NCBI RefSeq assembly: GCF_023721815.1
Contig: NZ_JAMDLI010000008.1
Coordinates: forward strand, 953,944-1,017,943
Reading direction: 5' to 3'
DNA: 64,000 bases
From: Pleomorphomonas sp. JP5
GTDB lineage: Bacteria > Pseudomonadota > Alphaproteobacteria > Rhizobiales > Pleomorphomonadaceae
Below the pieces are notes generated by a model. It was not told the DNA's origin. It searched no databases and saw only the letters and a list, made by a program, of their open reading frames with translations. Positions within the stretch are counted from its first letter, which is position 1; the number at the start of each line of letters is the position of its first letter. Positions 17,484-28,630 of the stretch are shown here, piece by piece. A program made the translations under genes and the position numbers.

Positions 17484-18068
17484 ATGCACGGGTTGCGTTT
17501 TCTTGCTGCTTTTTCCGCCTGCGTGATGGCGGCGTCGACGGCAATGGCAGGGCCGATCCTCGATGAGGCCAAGGCCGCCGAAGCGCTGCTTGCCGAAGGC
17601 AAGCCGGTCGAGGCGCTGGCCTCTCTGGAAGCGGCTTTCAATGTCGCCTGGGATGCCGCGCCGCTCGGCTTCTCCGAGGCGACCTTCGTCACCGCCAAGC
17701 CGGCAGGCTTCGGCATCTACTCAACGCGCCCCAACTCCGTCTTCCAGCCCGACGAGCAGATGCTCGTCTACGCAGAGCCTTTCGGCTACGGCTTCGGCAA
17801 GGAAGGCGACCTGTTCCGGATCGATTTTTCCGCCGATTTCGAACTGCGCACCCCGCGAGGCCAGATCCTGCACGCGCAGGAAGGGTTTGCTTCGCTCGAC
17901 ATGGTCTCACGGCGGCGAAACAAGGAGTTCCAGGTCTACATCGTCTATAATTTCAAGGGCCTGAAACCGGGCGACTATGTGCTGGTCACCAAGCTCAGCG
18001 ACCGCAACTCCGACAAGAAGGGCGAGTTCGAGCTGCCTTTCACCATTGCCGATACGTCGACCAACTGA
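17484..18068 (+). CDS. Exported protein of unknown function
   Basis: A 194-residue protein with a clear signal peptide, cleavage probably after ASTAMA around residue 22. A short helical segment (LDEAKAAEALLAEGKPVEALASLEAAFNV) looks like a single TPR-like hairpin. A beta-rich part follows with YSTRPNSVFQPDEQMLVYAEPFGYGF and a C-terminal YIVYNFKGLKPGDYVLVTKL. I do not recognise a named domain. It is followed 6 bases later by a GNAT gene and may be co-transcribed with it. Confidence 0.75.
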   Translation: MHGLRFLAAFSACVMAASTAMAGPILDEAKAAEALLAEGKPVEALASLEAAFNVAWDAAPLGFSEATFVTAKPAGFGIYSTRPNSVFQPDEQMLVYAEPFGYGFGKEGDLFRIDFSADFELRTPRGQILHAQEGFASLDMVSRRRNKEFQVYIVYNFKGLKPGDYVLVTKLSDRNSDKKGEFELPFTIADTSTN

Positions 18069-18074
18069 GTAGCG

Positions 18075-18563
18075 ATGACGAAAGAGCCCCTCATCCGAAC
18101 CGCCATCGATGCCGATGGCGACAGTATCGTGCGCCTGATCGCCAGCGTTTTCGGCGAGTATGAAGGCTGCCCTTTCGTCTTTGACGATTTTCCCGAACTA
18201 TCGGCACCGGCAACGCACTATGAAAAGCGGGGCGGCCGGCTGTTCGTCGCCGAGCATGACGGTGTCATCGTCGGATCCTTCGCCGTGTCTTCACCCGATA
18301 GCGACGGCGTTTTCGAGATCAACAAGGTCTATCTCGACCGGGCTCAGCGCGGCTCCGGTCTCGCACAACGGCTTTACGCGGAGGCCCTCGCCGAGGTCGT
18401 CCGGCGCGGCGGGCGGACGCTGAAACTCTGGAGCGACACCCGCTTTCTTTCCGGCCATCGATTTTACGAGAAGCTCGGCTTTGCCCGCCAGCCCGTCGTC
18501 CGCTTCGTTCCCGACGCCACCGACTGCTGGGAGTTCGCCTACCGGCTGGAACTCGTCCCTTAA
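18075..18563 (+). CDS. GNAT N-acetyltransferase
   Basis: A 162-residue single-domain acetyltransferase. The pattern FEINKVYLDRAQRGSGLAQ (motif A with R-x-x-G-x-G/A for acetyl-CoA pyrophosphate) and FYEKLGFARQ (motif B) define the fold; an N-terminal acceptor region reads RLIASVFGEYEGCPFVFDD. The acyl acceptor is unknown. The gene starts 7 bases after the stop of the exported protein gene. Confidence 0.88.
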   Translation: MTKEPLIRTAIDADGDSIVRLIASVFGEYEGCPFVFDDFPELSAPATHYEKRGGRLFVAEHDGVIVGSFAVSSPDSDGVFEINKVYLDRAQRGSGLAQRLYAEALAEVVRRGGRTLKLWSDTRFLSGHRFYEKLGFARQPVVRFVPDATDCWEFAYRLELVP

Positions 18564-18734
18564 GCAATTGCCGCGGCGCGCCTGACATTACGCGTGAGGG
18601 GCCCTCGCCAAATCGGATAACCGGCGGACCTCATGCTCGGATTTCTGGCCTGAGAGGTCTTTTCGCCAACCTTCCGACCTTGCCGCCGACACGGCCGAAG
18701 CGTAGAAGCCGCCGTCCGTCGCTCCGGAGACACC

Positions 18735-19628
18735 ATGCAGTCGTCGATGCGCCTATATGCGGCCGGCGCCGCCCTCCTTGCCGTGTTCCTGTTCTCGGGA
18801 CTGGACGCTCTGGTCAAGGCCACCACTTACGGCACGCCGCTCGCCATGGTCGTGTTCCTGCGCTATGCCGCCGGCCTGATTTTTTCCTCGACGTCGGCGG
18901 CCCTGCAAGGGCAGCTTCGGCCTGGTTGGGCCACCATCCGGCGCGCCCTCGGGCGCTCTCTGGCGGGCCTCTCTTGCGCCGCCTTGTTCTTTGGGGCTCT
19001 CAAACTGCTGCCGCTGGCCCAAACGGTCGCCCTCACCTTCACGTCGCCCTTCTTCATGGTGCTGATCTCGGCGGCCATGATCGGTGACCCGGTCACGCGC
19101 CGTTCGCTTGTCGCCGCGGCATTCGGGTTCCTCGGGGTCGTCGTCATGCTGGCGGAGAAGTTCAGCACCGAGGCCGGAAGCCCGCTCGGCTTTGCCATGG
19201 CCCTTGCCTCGGCCGTTGCCTATGCCCTGTCCATGATCCTGTCGCGACGGGATACGGCTCACGACAGCGTCCCCCAGATGATCCTGGTTCAGAACTCCAT
19301 CAGCGCGGTGGTGGCGTTTCCCTTCGCCCTCTACGCATACCAACCGCTGCCCGGTGAAACGCTGCTTATGTTCCTCGCTATCGGCGCGCTCGGCACGGGC
19401 GGCAACTACGCCATCACCTGGGCCTACAAGCATGCCCCTGCGACACTGCTCGGCCCCTTCGAGTTCACGGCGCTGCTCTGGGCGGTCACCTTCGGCGTGA
19501 TCTTCTTTGGCGAGATTCCGAGCGTCCATACCCTGATCGGCGCCGGAATCATCGTCGCCGCCTGCCTCGTGGTGGTCCAGCCCGCCGCCATGCCGACTCG
19601 CCCGGCTCCGGACGACTCTCGTCCGTAA
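18735..19628 (+). CDS. EamA-family (DMT) transporter
   Basis: A 297-residue inner-membrane protein with about ten TM helices arranged as two EamA repeats. Segments such as FLRYAAGLIFSS, LTFTSPFFMVLISA and GPFEFTALLWAVTFGVIFFGE are typical of drug/metabolite exporters of the RhaT/EamA superfamily. The substrate cannot be predicted from sequence. It is a single gene ahead of the groESL promoter. Confidence 0.88.
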   Translation: MQSSMRLYAAGAALLAVFLFSGLDALVKATTYGTPLAMVVFLRYAAGLIFSSTSAALQGQLRPGWATIRRALGRSLAGLSCAALFFGALKLLPLAQTVALTFTSPFFMVLISAAMIGDPVTRRSLVAAAFGFLGVVVMLAEKFSTEAGSPLGFAMALASAVAYALSMILSRRDTAHDSVPQMILVQNSISAVVAFPFALYAYQPLPGETLLMFLAIGALGTGGNYAITWAYKHAPATLLGPFEFTALLWAVTFGVIFFGEIPSVHTLIGAGIIVAACLVVVQPAAMPTRPAPDDSRP

Positions 19629-19643
19629 AACACCAGACCGGCC

Positions 19644-19672
19644 CTTGACAGATTGGCGGCTTACGCCTATCT
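19644..19672 (+). promoter_or_regulatory. RpoH-type heat-shock promoter of groESL
   Basis: CTTGAC at 19644-19649 and CTATCT at 19667-19672 with a 17-base spacer match the alphaproteobacterial sigma-32 consensus seen ahead of groESL. Transcription would begin near 19680, just at the CIRCE element. Confidence 0.75.
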
Positions 19673-19681
19673 CCGGCCCGC

Positions 19682-19708
19682 TTGGCACTCGCCATCAGTG
19701 AGTGCTAA
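19682..19708 (+). promoter_or_regulatory. CIRCE operator (HrcA site)
   Basis: TTGGCACTC, nine bases, then GAGTGCTAA: one mismatch from the canonical TTAGCACTC-N9-GAGTGCTAA. It overlaps the predicted transcription start and implies HrcA repression in addition to RpoH activation. Confidence 0.95.
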
Positions 19709-19784
19709 CAGCAGGTAATTTTCGCCATGGCCTGTGAGGCAAGAGCGCACGCGCCATGGGCATTTCAGAAACGAGGAGCCGAAC

Positions 19785-20072
19785 ATGAAGTTCCGTCCCC
19801 TGCACGACCGCGTCGTCGTCCGCCGGCTGGAATCCGAGGAGCGCACCGCTGGTGGCATCATCATCCCGGATACCGCCAAGGAAAAGCCCCAGCAGGGCGA
19901 AGTCGTCGCCGTGGGCCCCGGCGCCCGTAACGAGAAGGGCGAGCTCGTCGCCCTCGACGTCAAGGCCGGCGACAAGGTGCTTTTCGGCAAGTGGTCGGGC
20001 ACCGAGGTGAAGATCGACGGTCAGGACCTCCTGATCATGAAGGAATCCGACGTGATGGGCATCATCGGCTGA
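19785..20072 (+). CDS. groES: Co-chaperonin GroES
   Basis: The 95-residue GroES caps the GroEL cavity. It has the N-terminal [12 protein letters not shown] strand, the mobile loop [18 protein letters not shown] that contacts GroEL, and the C-terminal [17 protein letters not shown] 19785 is preceded by ACGAGGAG. It is first in the groES-groEL operon under the RpoH promoter and CIRCE element. Confidence 0.99.
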   Translation: MKFRPLHDRVVVRRLESEERTAGGIIIPDTAKEKPQQGEVVAVGPGARNEKGELVALDVKAGDKVLFGKWSGTEVKIDGQDLLIMKESDVMGIIG

Positions 20073-20101
20073 TCCGTTCAGTCCGTTTCGTCCTCCGTTA
20101 A

Positions 20102-21757
<1,656 letters not shown>

Positions 21758-21797
21758 TCCGAAGGATCTGAGCGTCCATAAGAGACAAAACCAAGTT

Positions 21798-21824
21798 GGG
21801 CGTCGCGAAAGCGGCGCCCTTTTT
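21798..21824 (+). terminator. Rho-independent terminator of groESL
   Basis: GGGCGTCGC-GAAA-GCGGCGCCC forms a 9-bp stem (one T-G wobble) with a GAAA tetraloop, followed by TTTTT. Confidence 0.92.
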
Positions 21825-21972
21825 CATTGCCGGCAAAGACGGGACACACGGGAACGATCACCAAGAGGTGCATATGCACTCTCGCACCCTCATTGCGTTT
21901 AAAATGCATTAGGACAACTGGTCTAGATTGCTTCGGTCAATCCTGCCGACTTTGTCGCGGAGAACACCTGAA

Positions 21973-22173
21973 ATGGCTGATTGTCCGAACCTGCCGAACT
22001 GCGGCTTCATGAAGAAGTACTGCGATGCCAAGAGCCTGGTCTGCCAGGGCTTTATCACAATGTACTGCAAGGGCGAAAAGCAGTCTCAATGTCAGCGCAA
22101 GCAATACAAGGCGACCCACGGCACGCCTCCGCCGGACAACATGATGCCGAGCGGGCAGATGATAGCGGCCTGA
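21973..22173 (+). CDS. Six-cysteine mini-protein of unknown function
   Basis: A 66-residue protein. Cysteines are at 4, 10, 17, 24, 32 and 40, with the opening CPNLPNC and the segment YCDAKSLVC, suggesting a small metal-binding or Fe-S-like knuckle. The C-terminal third (from about 50) is Pro/Met-rich and probably disordered. There is no signal peptide, so it should be cytoplasmic. I have a general recollection of similar Cys-rich mini-proteins in other proteobacteria but no known function. It follows the groEL terminator, so it likely has its own promoter. Confidence 0.75.
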   Translation: MADCPNLPNCGFMKKYCDAKSLVCQGFITMYCKGEKQSQCQRKQYKATHGTPPPDNMMPSGQMIAA

Positions 22174-22417
22174 CCACCGGACTGGCCTGAGCGAACAAGT
22201 TCCCACAGAGCGCATCATCCGAAAGGTGTGCTCCGGTTGATGTCGGTCGCCCTCCTTACGAAAGCTTCATCCAAGTCGCCGCAATGTTGCCGCGATCAAG
22301 CCGTGCTGTTCCTGCTGAAAAACTTGACGAACTCGCTGCAGTGGCATCGATTTTGATTGTCACCGCCGGGAGATTCTGCGTCAGTTCGCCGACTATCCGC
22401 CGTTCCGGGGACACCAC

Positions 22418-24226
22418 ATGAAAGCACTCTTTGCGACGCTAGCGCTGGCCTGGCGCCTCGCCATTCCCTACTTCAAGGAAAAGCGACAAGGCGAGCTGGT
22501 CTTCCGATGGTTCAAGATCCGGATTCAGGAGCGCTGGATCGGGCTTGGTTTTCTAGGCTCAATCCTGGCGCTCAACGTCGCCCAAGTCTATCTAAACGTG
22601 CAGTTCAACAGTTGGTACAATCGCTTTTACACAGCGATGCAGAACCGTGACGGCTCCCTCTTCTCGGCCGAGCTTGTCCTGTGGTGCGTGATCGTCGCGC
22701 CGCTTATCGCCTCGCTCGTGGTCGAGATCTACCTAACCAACTGGCTGCGCATCCGCTGGCGTGACTGGATGACGGATCACTTCGTCAACCGTTGGATGAA
22801 CAACGCCAACTATTACCGCCTGTCTCAAATCGCCAGCGGCACCGACAACCCCGACCAGCGTATCGCCGAGGACATCCGTGATTTCATCAGCTATACGGTG
22901 ACCATCTTCGTCCAGCTCTTCAATACGGTACTGACGCTCTATGCCTTCACCATGGTGTTGTGGGCTATCTCGTCGCAGTTCCCCTATTCGATCGGCGGCT
23001 TCGATCTTGCCCTTATACCTGGCTATCTCGTCTGGGCGGCAGTGATCTACTCGATCATCGGCACCTATTTCACTCACATGACCGGTCGCAAGCTCATCAC
23101 CCTGCGCTTCCGCCAACAGCACGTCGAAGCCGACTTCCGTTTTGCCATGATGCGCCTTCGCGAAAACGCCGAGGAAGTTGCTCTCCTGAAGGGCGAAGAG
23201 CCCGAAAAGCGTGTCTTCAAAGGGGCGTTCGAGAGACTGAAGACGAACTTCTATGAAATCATGGACGTGACGCGTAATCTCAACATCGTCACGGGCTTCT
23301 ACGGCAATCTCTCCGTCATCTTCCCGCTCCTGCTGCTGGCGCCTGCCTACTTCGCGGCTGGGTCGACCATGCAGCTCGGCGTGCTGATGCAAACCTCGCA
23401 AGCCTTCGACAAGGTGCAGAACAACTTCTCCGTCTTCGTCTCCCTGTACGACACCATTGCCAACTGGAAGGCCGTTCTCGACCGTCTCACCACCTTCGAA
23501 CGAGCGATGTCGGCGGCCGAGGCGAATTCGGCCAATCCGGGCGTAGCACTGAAGCCGACTGGCGGCGACACGATCAGCGCCGATGGTGCTGTCGTCTCCC
23601 TGCCCAACGGCTCGCCGCTGGTTCGCCTTGACGATGCCGCTTTCGAAAAGGGCAAGGCAGTGCTGATCTCCGGCCCCTCCGGAGCAGGCAAGACGTCAGT
23701 GTTCCGGGCACTCGCCGGTATCTGGCCATTCGGCAGCGGCGAGCTCGGCATCCCCGAGAATGCGAGCGTGATGGTGCTGCCACAAACAGCTTACCTGCCA
23801 CTCGGTACACTGCGGGAAGCGCTGGCCTATCCGAATCCGGCCGAAACGCAGGACGACGCCAAGGTTCGCGATGTACTCGCCGCCGTTGGTTTGGGCGCAT
23901 TCGCCGACCGGCTGGACGACCTCTCGGAAGGCCCAAATCTCGCGTCGCGTCTTTCCGGCGGCGAACAGCAACGGGTGGCCATTGCACGGGCGATCCTCGC
24001 CGAGCCCGATTTCTTGCTGCTCGACGAGGCGACTGCCTCGCTGGACGAGGTTTCGGAGTCCGCTCTCTATCGCCTGCTTCGGGAACGCCTGCCGAGAACA
24101 GCTATCGTTTCCATCGGCCATCGCTCCTCGTTGAAGTCGCTGCATGACGAACTCATCGAGTTGCGAAAGCCCGAGAGCGACGGTCCTTACGTACTCGGAG
24201 CGGCGAAACCCGTTACCGCCGCCTGA
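22418..24226 (+). CDS. Fused ABC transporter permease/ATPase (YddA / SbmA-BacA-related)
   Basis: A 602-residue half-transporter. The N-terminal part (about 1-335) has around six TM helices and the ABC_membrane_2 pattern also found in SbmA/BacA and peroxisomal ABCD proteins ([34 protein letters not shown]). The C-terminal ATPase has GPSGAGKTS near residue 420, [15 protein letters not shown] and [13 protein letters not shown]. Homologues are annotated YddA-like exporters; SbmA/BacA relatives import peptides. It is a single gene ending near a strong terminator. Confidence 0.9.
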   Translation: MKALFATLALAWRLAIPYFKEKRQGELVFRWFKIRIQERWIGLGFLGSILALNVAQVYLNVQFNSWYNRFYTAMQNRDGSLFSAELVLWCVIVAPLIASLVVEIYLTNWLRIRWRDWMTDHFVNRWMNNANYYRLSQIASGTDNPDQRIAEDIRDFISYTVTIFVQLFNTVLTLYAFTMVLWAISSQFPYSIGGFDLALIPGYLVWAAVIYSIIGTYFTHMTGRKLITLRFRQQHVEADFRFAMMRLRENAEEVALLKGEEPEKRVFKGAFERLKTNFYEIMDVTRNLNIVTGFYGNLSVIFPLLLLAPAYFAAGSTMQLGVLMQTSQAFDKVQNNFSVFVSLYDTIANWKAVLDRLTTFERAMSAAEANSANPGVALKPTGGDTISADGAVVSLPNGSPLVRLDDAAFEKGKAVLISGPSGAGKTSVFRALAGIWPFGSGELGIPENASVMVLPQTAYLPLGTLREALAYPNPAETQDDAKVRDVLAAVGLGAFADRLDDLSEGPNLASRLSGGEQQRVAIARAILAEPDFLLLDEATASLDEVSESALYRLLRERLPRTAIVSIGHRSSLKSLHDELIELRKPESDGPYVLGAAKPVTAA

Positions 24227-24264
24227 TGACGAACTGAACGTTCCACGACCAAAGAGCAACCGTT

Positions 24265-24306
24265 GCGACGCATTGTTTCCTTGACGGGAACAATGCGTCG
24301 CTCTTT
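24265..24306 (+). terminator. Rho-independent terminator with 16-bp stem
   Basis: Left arm 24265-24280 and right arm 24286-24301 pair over 16 bp with one T-G wobble, loop TTGAC, then TCTTTT. It is unusually long and follows the ABC transporter gene. Confidence 0.88.
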
Positions 24307-24397
24307 TCATGGCTATGCTGCCAGCATGTGCGTAGCTATACGGACAGCAACGGCGTCTGGCGATGCCGCCCGCATCTCTCGATCGTGGAGTATCGAC

Positions 24398-24814
24398 ATG
24401 GACAGCATCAAGGCCCCGGCTCTGCTCGCCGGACGTATCCTTCTCTCAATCATCTTCATCACCTCAGGCTGGGGCAAGATCACCGGCTATGCCGGCACCG
24501 CCGGCTACATGGAGGCCATGGGCGTGCCGTCCATCCTCCTGCCGCTGGTCATCCTGACCGAGCTCGGCGGTGGTCTTGCCGTTCTCGTCGGCTTCCAGAC
24601 CCGCATCGCCGCCTTCCTGCTTGCCGGCTTCTGCGTCGTCTCCGGTTACCTGTTCCACTACAAGGGGATCACCGGCACCGCCGGCCAGGAAATGATGGAC
24701 ATGATGAACTGGCTGGCCTTCATGAAGAACGTCACCATTGCCGGTGGCTTCCTTGCCCTGATGGGCGCCGGCGCCGGCGCGCTGTCGGTCGACGCCAAGC
24801 TCGGCAAGGCCTGA
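24398..24814 (+). CDS. DoxX-family membrane protein
   Basis: A 138-residue inner-membrane protein with four TM helices. It opens with [20 protein letters not shown], the conserved start of DoxX proteins, and continues with [18 protein letters not shown] and [13 protein letters not shown]. DoxX members are linked to quinone or sulfur redox processes, but most have no assigned role. GTGGAG precedes ATG 24398; the in-frame extension to 24263 overlaps the terminator and is unlikely. Confidence 0.9.
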   Translation: MDSIKAPALLAGRILLSIIFITSGWGKITGYAGTAGYMEAMGVPSILLPLVILTELGGGLAVLVGFQTRIAAFLLAGFCVVSGYLFHYKGITGTAGQEMMDMMNWLAFMKNVTIAGGFLALMGAGAGALSVDAKLGKA

Positions 24815-24894
24815 CCCTACAACACAACCCGAAGGGGCGGGCAACGCCGAGCGGCCAGTTCGCCTTGCCCTTTCGCCGCTTATCGATTACTTGG

Positions 24895-24922
24895 AAACCC
24901 GCGCGCCCCGCTCGCGGGTTTT
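24895..24922 (+). terminator. Terminator-like hairpin in the hisS leader
   Basis: AAACCCGCG and CGCGGGTTT (9-bp stem, 9-base loop) with TTTT at the 3' side lie 47-74 bases before the hisS start. It may end doxX transcription or act as an attenuator for the his operon. Confidence 0.5.
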
Positions 24923-24968
24923 CGCGCGTCTTGGCCTTTTGTGGCCGCTATTCCAGGGCATAGGACTG

Positions 24969-26462
24969 ATGTCGGATTATCTCAAGGCGCGCCTGCCGCG
25001 CGGTCTCGTCGATCGTACCCCCGCCGAACTCAAGGCGACCGCGGCCATGATCGAGACCATCCGACATACATACGAGATCTACGGCTTCGAGCCGGTTGAG
25101 ACGCCCCTCATCGAATATACCGATGCGCTCGGCAAGTTCCTGCCGGACCAGGACCGGCCGAATGAGGGCGTGTTCTCCTTCCAGGACGACGACGAGCAAT
25201 GGCTGTCGCTGCGCTACGACCTGACGGCGCCGCTTGCCCGCTTCTACGCCGAAAACCACGAAAAACTGCCGAAACCCTATCGCAGCTATCGCAACGGCTG
25301 GGTGTTCCGCAACGAGAAGCCCGGTCCCGGCCGCTTCCGCCAGTTCATGCAGTTCGACGCCGATACGGTCGGCGCGCCGTCGGTCGCCGCCGACGCAGAG
25401 ATCTGCATGATGATGGCCGACACGATGGAGGCGCTTGGCCTCAAGGGTCAGTTCGTCGTCCGCGTCAATAACCGCAAGGTGCTGGACGGGGTCATGGAAG
25501 TCATCGGCCTTGCCGGGGACGACAAGGCGGGTACGCGCCTCACCGTGCTGCGCGCCATCGACAAGCTCGACAAGATCGGACCGTCTGGCGTGCGCGACCT
25601 GCTGGGCGCTGGCCGCTGGGAGAATCCCGAAGAAAAATCCGGCGATTTCACCAAGGGCGCCGGCCTCCCGCCGCAGGCGGCCGATGTGGTGCTGGCCTTC
25701 GTGGCCAGCGGCGCGGATAACGCGGCGGACACGGTTGCCAATCTCGGCCAGCTTGTTGCCGGCAGTCCGCGCGGCAGCGAGGGTGTCGAGGAGCTGAAGC
25801 TGATCGCTAGCCTCGTCGATGCCGCCGGCTACGCCGAGAAGGTGAAGATCGACCCTTCGGTGGTGCGCGGCCTCGAGTATTACACCGGCCCGGTCTTCGA
25901 GGCGGAGCTGACCTTCGAGGTCACCGGCGACGACGGCCGCCCGGTCCGCTTCGGCTCGGTGGGCGGCGGCGGTCGCTACGACGGGTTGGTCGGACGCTTC
26001 CTGAAGGACCCGGTACCGGCGACCGGCTTCTCCATCGGCGTGTCACGCCTGATGGCGGCGCTGCGGACGCTCGGCAAGATGGGCGTCGACAAGGTCAACG
26101 GTCCGGTCTGCGTTCTCGTCATGGACAAGACCACAGAGGCGATGGCCGGCTACCAGAAGATGGTGGCCGAGCTGCGCGCCGCCGGCATCGCCGCTGAAAT
26201 GTATCTCGGCGCATCCGGCATGAAGGCGCAGATGAAGTATGCCGATCGGCGCAACGCTCCTTGCGTCATCATCGAAGGATCCAACGAGCGCGAGGCCGGA
26301 ATCGTCCAGATCAAGGACCTCGCCCTCGGCAAGGAACTGTCGGCCGGCATCACCGATAACGCCGAGTGGCGTGCGGCACGTCCTGCCCAGAAGGAGGTCG
26401 CTCGCGCCGACCTCGTCGCCGAAGTGAAGGCGATCGTCGAGGCGGCGGGAGGCGCGGCATGA
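24969..26462 (+). CDS. hisS: Histidyl-tRNA synthetase
   Basis: A 497-residue class II synthetase that charges tRNA-His. Motifs seen are [28 protein letters not shown], the histidine-specific [11 protein letters not shown], and motif 3 [13 protein letters not shown]. It is longer than the roughly 420-residue E. coli enzyme because of an insertion around residues 200-290, which I associate with the alphaproteobacterial form. The start [12 protein letters not shown] at 24969 is the natural N terminus; the frame extends to 24891 through a hairpin. It overlaps hisZ by ATGA. Confidence 0.95.
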   Translation: MSDYLKARLPRGLVDRTPAELKATAAMIETIRHTYEIYGFEPVETPLIEYTDALGKFLPDQDRPNEGVFSFQDDDEQWLSLRYDLTAPLARFYAENHEKLPKPYRSYRNGWVFRNEKPGPGRFRQFMQFDADTVGAPSVAADAEICMMMADTMEALGLKGQFVVRVNNRKVLDGVMEVIGLAGDDKAGTRLTVLRAIDKLDKIGPSGVRDLLGAGRWENPEEKSGDFTKGAGLPPQAADVVLAFVASGADNAADTVANLGQLVAGSPRGSEGVEELKLIASLVDAAGYAEKVKIDPSVVRGLEYYTGPVFEAELTFEVTGDDGRPVRFGSVGGGGRYDGLVGRFLKDPVPATGFSIGVSRLMAALRTLGKMGVDKVNGPVCVLVMDKTTEAMAGYQKMVAELRAAGIAAEMYLGASGMKAQMKYADRRNAPCVIIEGSNEREAGIVQIKDLALGKELSAGITDNAEWRAARPAQKEVARADLVAEVKAIVEAAGGAA

Positions 26463-27595
26463 CCGACGCCATTCAGATCGCCCTCGACAGCTTCAAGGCG
26501 GCCGGCTTCACTGCCGTCGACGTGCCCGTTCTTCTGCCGATGGAGGACTTCGTCCGCATTTCCGGCGAGGAGTTCCGCCGCCGCATCTTCGTGACGTCGT
26601 CGAACAATGGTCACGACTGGTGCCTTCGTCCCGAGTTCACCATTCCCGTGGTGCGCACCATGTTGGCCGCCGAGCCGGCCGGCGGTCGCTTCAGCTACTC
26701 CGGCCGCGTCTTCCGGAACGGACGCCCCGGTGAGGCCGACGAGGTTTGGCAGGTCGGCGGCGAAATTCTTGGCGACCACGACCCGGTCGCCACCGACGCT
26801 GCAGCCCTCGCCCATGCCGTCGCGATTACCGCCGCCTGCGGCGCCACCCGCCAGCGCATCATCGTTGGCGACGTGGCGCTGTTCTCCGCGCTGCTCGCCG
26901 CGCTCGACATACCGCCGGCCTGGCGGGCTCGTCTCACCACCCTGTTCGGCGAGCCGGACAAGATTGCCGATACTCTCGCTCGTCTGGAGCAGCGCCGCTT
27001 CGGCTTCCCCGGGTTTACGGCCCATGCCGAGATCATCGAGACCCTGTCCGTCTTCCCGGCCGAGAAGGTCGGCCAGCTTTTCGCCGACATCCTGTCGATT
27101 GCCGGGGTGAAGACCGTCGGTGGACGCACCACCGGCGAGATCGCCGAGCGCGTACTCGAGCAGGCGATGCTCGCGGCGTCCGACGGCGTGCCGGCCGAGA
27201 CCATCACCGCGATCGCCGATTTCATGTCGATGCAGGACGAGAACGGTGGCGACCTCAGTATCGCCGACGGCGTGCTCCGCCTGGAGGAGCTGTCGAGCCG
27301 CATCGGCGACCGTGCGCCGTTCAGGGCCGCCGTCGATCGTTTCAAGGCGCGCGTCGCGGCCATCGCAGCCCTCGGCGTCGACCTCTCGACGCTGCATTAC
27401 GCCGCCGGCTTCGGTCGGCGCCTCGGCTATTATGATGGTTTCGTGTTCGACATTCACGATGCGACCCAAGTCGAGGTGGGGCAGGTCAGCGGCGGTGGCC
27501 GCTATGATGGTCTGGTCCGACACTTCAAGGCCGCCGAGCCGGTCAAGGCGGTCGGCTTTGCCGTCTGGCCCGAGCGCTTCCGGAGGGCGTCATGA
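26459..27595 (+). CDS. hisZ: ATP phosphoribosyltransferase regulatory subunit HisZ
   Basis: A 378-residue HisRS paralogue that lacks tRNA charging and forms a complex with HisG in histidine biosynthesis. It retains [14 protein letters not shown] and the motif-3-like [13 protein letters not shown], while the histidine-binding element is [14 protein letters not shown]. The anticodon-binding domain of HisS is absent. ATG 26459 overlaps the hisS stop, and the gene overlaps hisG by ATGA. Confidence 0.93.
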   Translation: MTDAIQIALDSFKAAGFTAVDVPVLLPMEDFVRISGEEFRRRIFVTSSNNGHDWCLRPEFTIPVVRTMLAAEPAGGRFSYSGRVFRNGRPGEADEVWQVGGEILGDHDPVATDAAALAHAVAITAACGATRQRIIVGDVALFSALLAALDIPPAWRARLTTLFGEPDKIADTLARLEQRRFGFPGFTAHAEIIETLSVFPAEKVGQLFADILSIAGVKTVGGRTTGEIAERVLEQAMLAASDGVPAETITAIADFMSMQDENGGDLSIADGVLRLEELSSRIGDRAPFRAAVDRFKARVAAIAALGVDLSTLHYAAGFGRRLGYYDGFVFDIHDATQVEVGQVSGGGRYDGLVRHFKAAEPVKAVGFAVWPERFRRAS

Positions 27596-28584
27596 CCGAA
27601 CCATTGATCGTCGCCGTGCCGTCCAAGGGACGGTTGCAGGAACACACGCTCGCCTTCTTCGAACGCGCGGGCTTGCCGATCCGCCAGGCGCGCGGCGCGC
27701 GTGACTATTTCGGCACCATCGACGGGCTGAAGGGTGTCGAGGTGCAGTTCCGGTCGGCCTCCGAGATCGCCCGCGAAATCGGCGCCGGCAACGTGCATCT
27801 AGCCGTGACCGGCATCGACCTGCTGCATGAGACGCTGGGCGGAGACGACGGTGTCCGCGTGGTTGCCGAGGAGGCGCCTCACCCTGCCCACATCGTCACG
27901 CGTCTCGGCTTCGGCCGCGCCGACGTGGTCGTGGCCGTGCCGCAAGCCTGGCTCGACGTACAGACCATGGCCGACCTTGCCGACGTCGCTGCCCGCTTCC
28001 GCTTGAAGCACTATCGCCCCATGCGCGTCGCCACCAAATACGTCTCCCTGACGCGCCGTTTCCTGACGGCCCACGGCGTCCACGATTACCTCATCGTCGA
28101 GAGCCCGGGGGCGACCGAGGGCGCGCCGGCGGCCGGCACGGCCGAACTGATCGTCGACATCACCTCGACCGGTCAGACGTTGGTCGAGAACGGCCTCAAG
28201 ATCGTCGATGACGGCGTCATCATGCGCTCCGAGGCCGCGCTCGCGGCTTCGCTTTCCGCCCGCTGGACGGAGGCGGCCCGCGCCGCCTGCAAGGGAATGC
28301 TCACCCGTATCGCCGCCGACGACCGGGCACGCTCCGTGCGACGCATCGACGCCGTCATTCAGCCCTCATCGATGCTGCCCGAAGAGCTCAGGGCGCGTAC
28401 CGACCTGACGCTGCTGTCAATGCACGACGAAGGACTGAGCCTCCTGGCCCCGAAAGCTCACGCCCAGGCGGAAGCCGAGGCGCTGATCGCTCGTGGCGCC
28501 ACCACGGCCGTCATCTCGTCGGTCGAGTATGTGTTCGAGGCGAAGAACGCTCTCTACGAGAAGCTGGAAGCGCGATTGGGCTGA
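27592..28584 (+). CDS. hisG: ATP phosphoribosyltransferase catalytic subunit HisG
   Basis: HisG condenses ATP and PRPP, the first step of histidine synthesis. Motifs include VAVPSKGRLQEHTLAFF, the GIDLLHET region and the PRPP loop ELIVDITSTGQTL. At 330 residues it is longer than classical short HisG (about 210-230), yet it sits beside hisZ; the C-terminal part (SMLPEELRARTDLTLLSMHD onward) is the extra portion. I recall similarly long HisG in some Hyphomicrobiales. Histidine feedback may work through HisZ, the tail or both. Confidence 0.95.
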   Translation: MTEPLIVAVPSKGRLQEHTLAFFERAGLPIRQARGARDYFGTIDGLKGVEVQFRSASEIAREIGAGNVHLAVTGIDLLHETLGGDDGVRVVAEEAPHPAHIVTRLGFGRADVVVAVPQAWLDVQTMADLADVAARFRLKHYRPMRVATKYVSLTRRFLTAHGVHDYLIVESPGATEGAPAAGTAELIVDITSTGQTLVENGLKIVDDGVIMRSEAALAASLSARWTEAARAACKGMLTRIAADDRARSVRRIDAVIQPSSMLPEELRARTDLTLLSMHDEGLSLLAPKAHAQAEAEALIARGATTAVISSVEYVFEAKNALYEKLEARLG

Positions 28585-28630
28585 GGAGCGAGCAGCGGCG
28601 GGTGGACACTCGCGGCGCAAGGGAAAGCGT

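Noticed and set aside
26150-27523. 457-residue open frame opposite hisS/hisZ
   Set aside because: It overlaps two certain genes on the other strand and contains no motif; a shadow frame.
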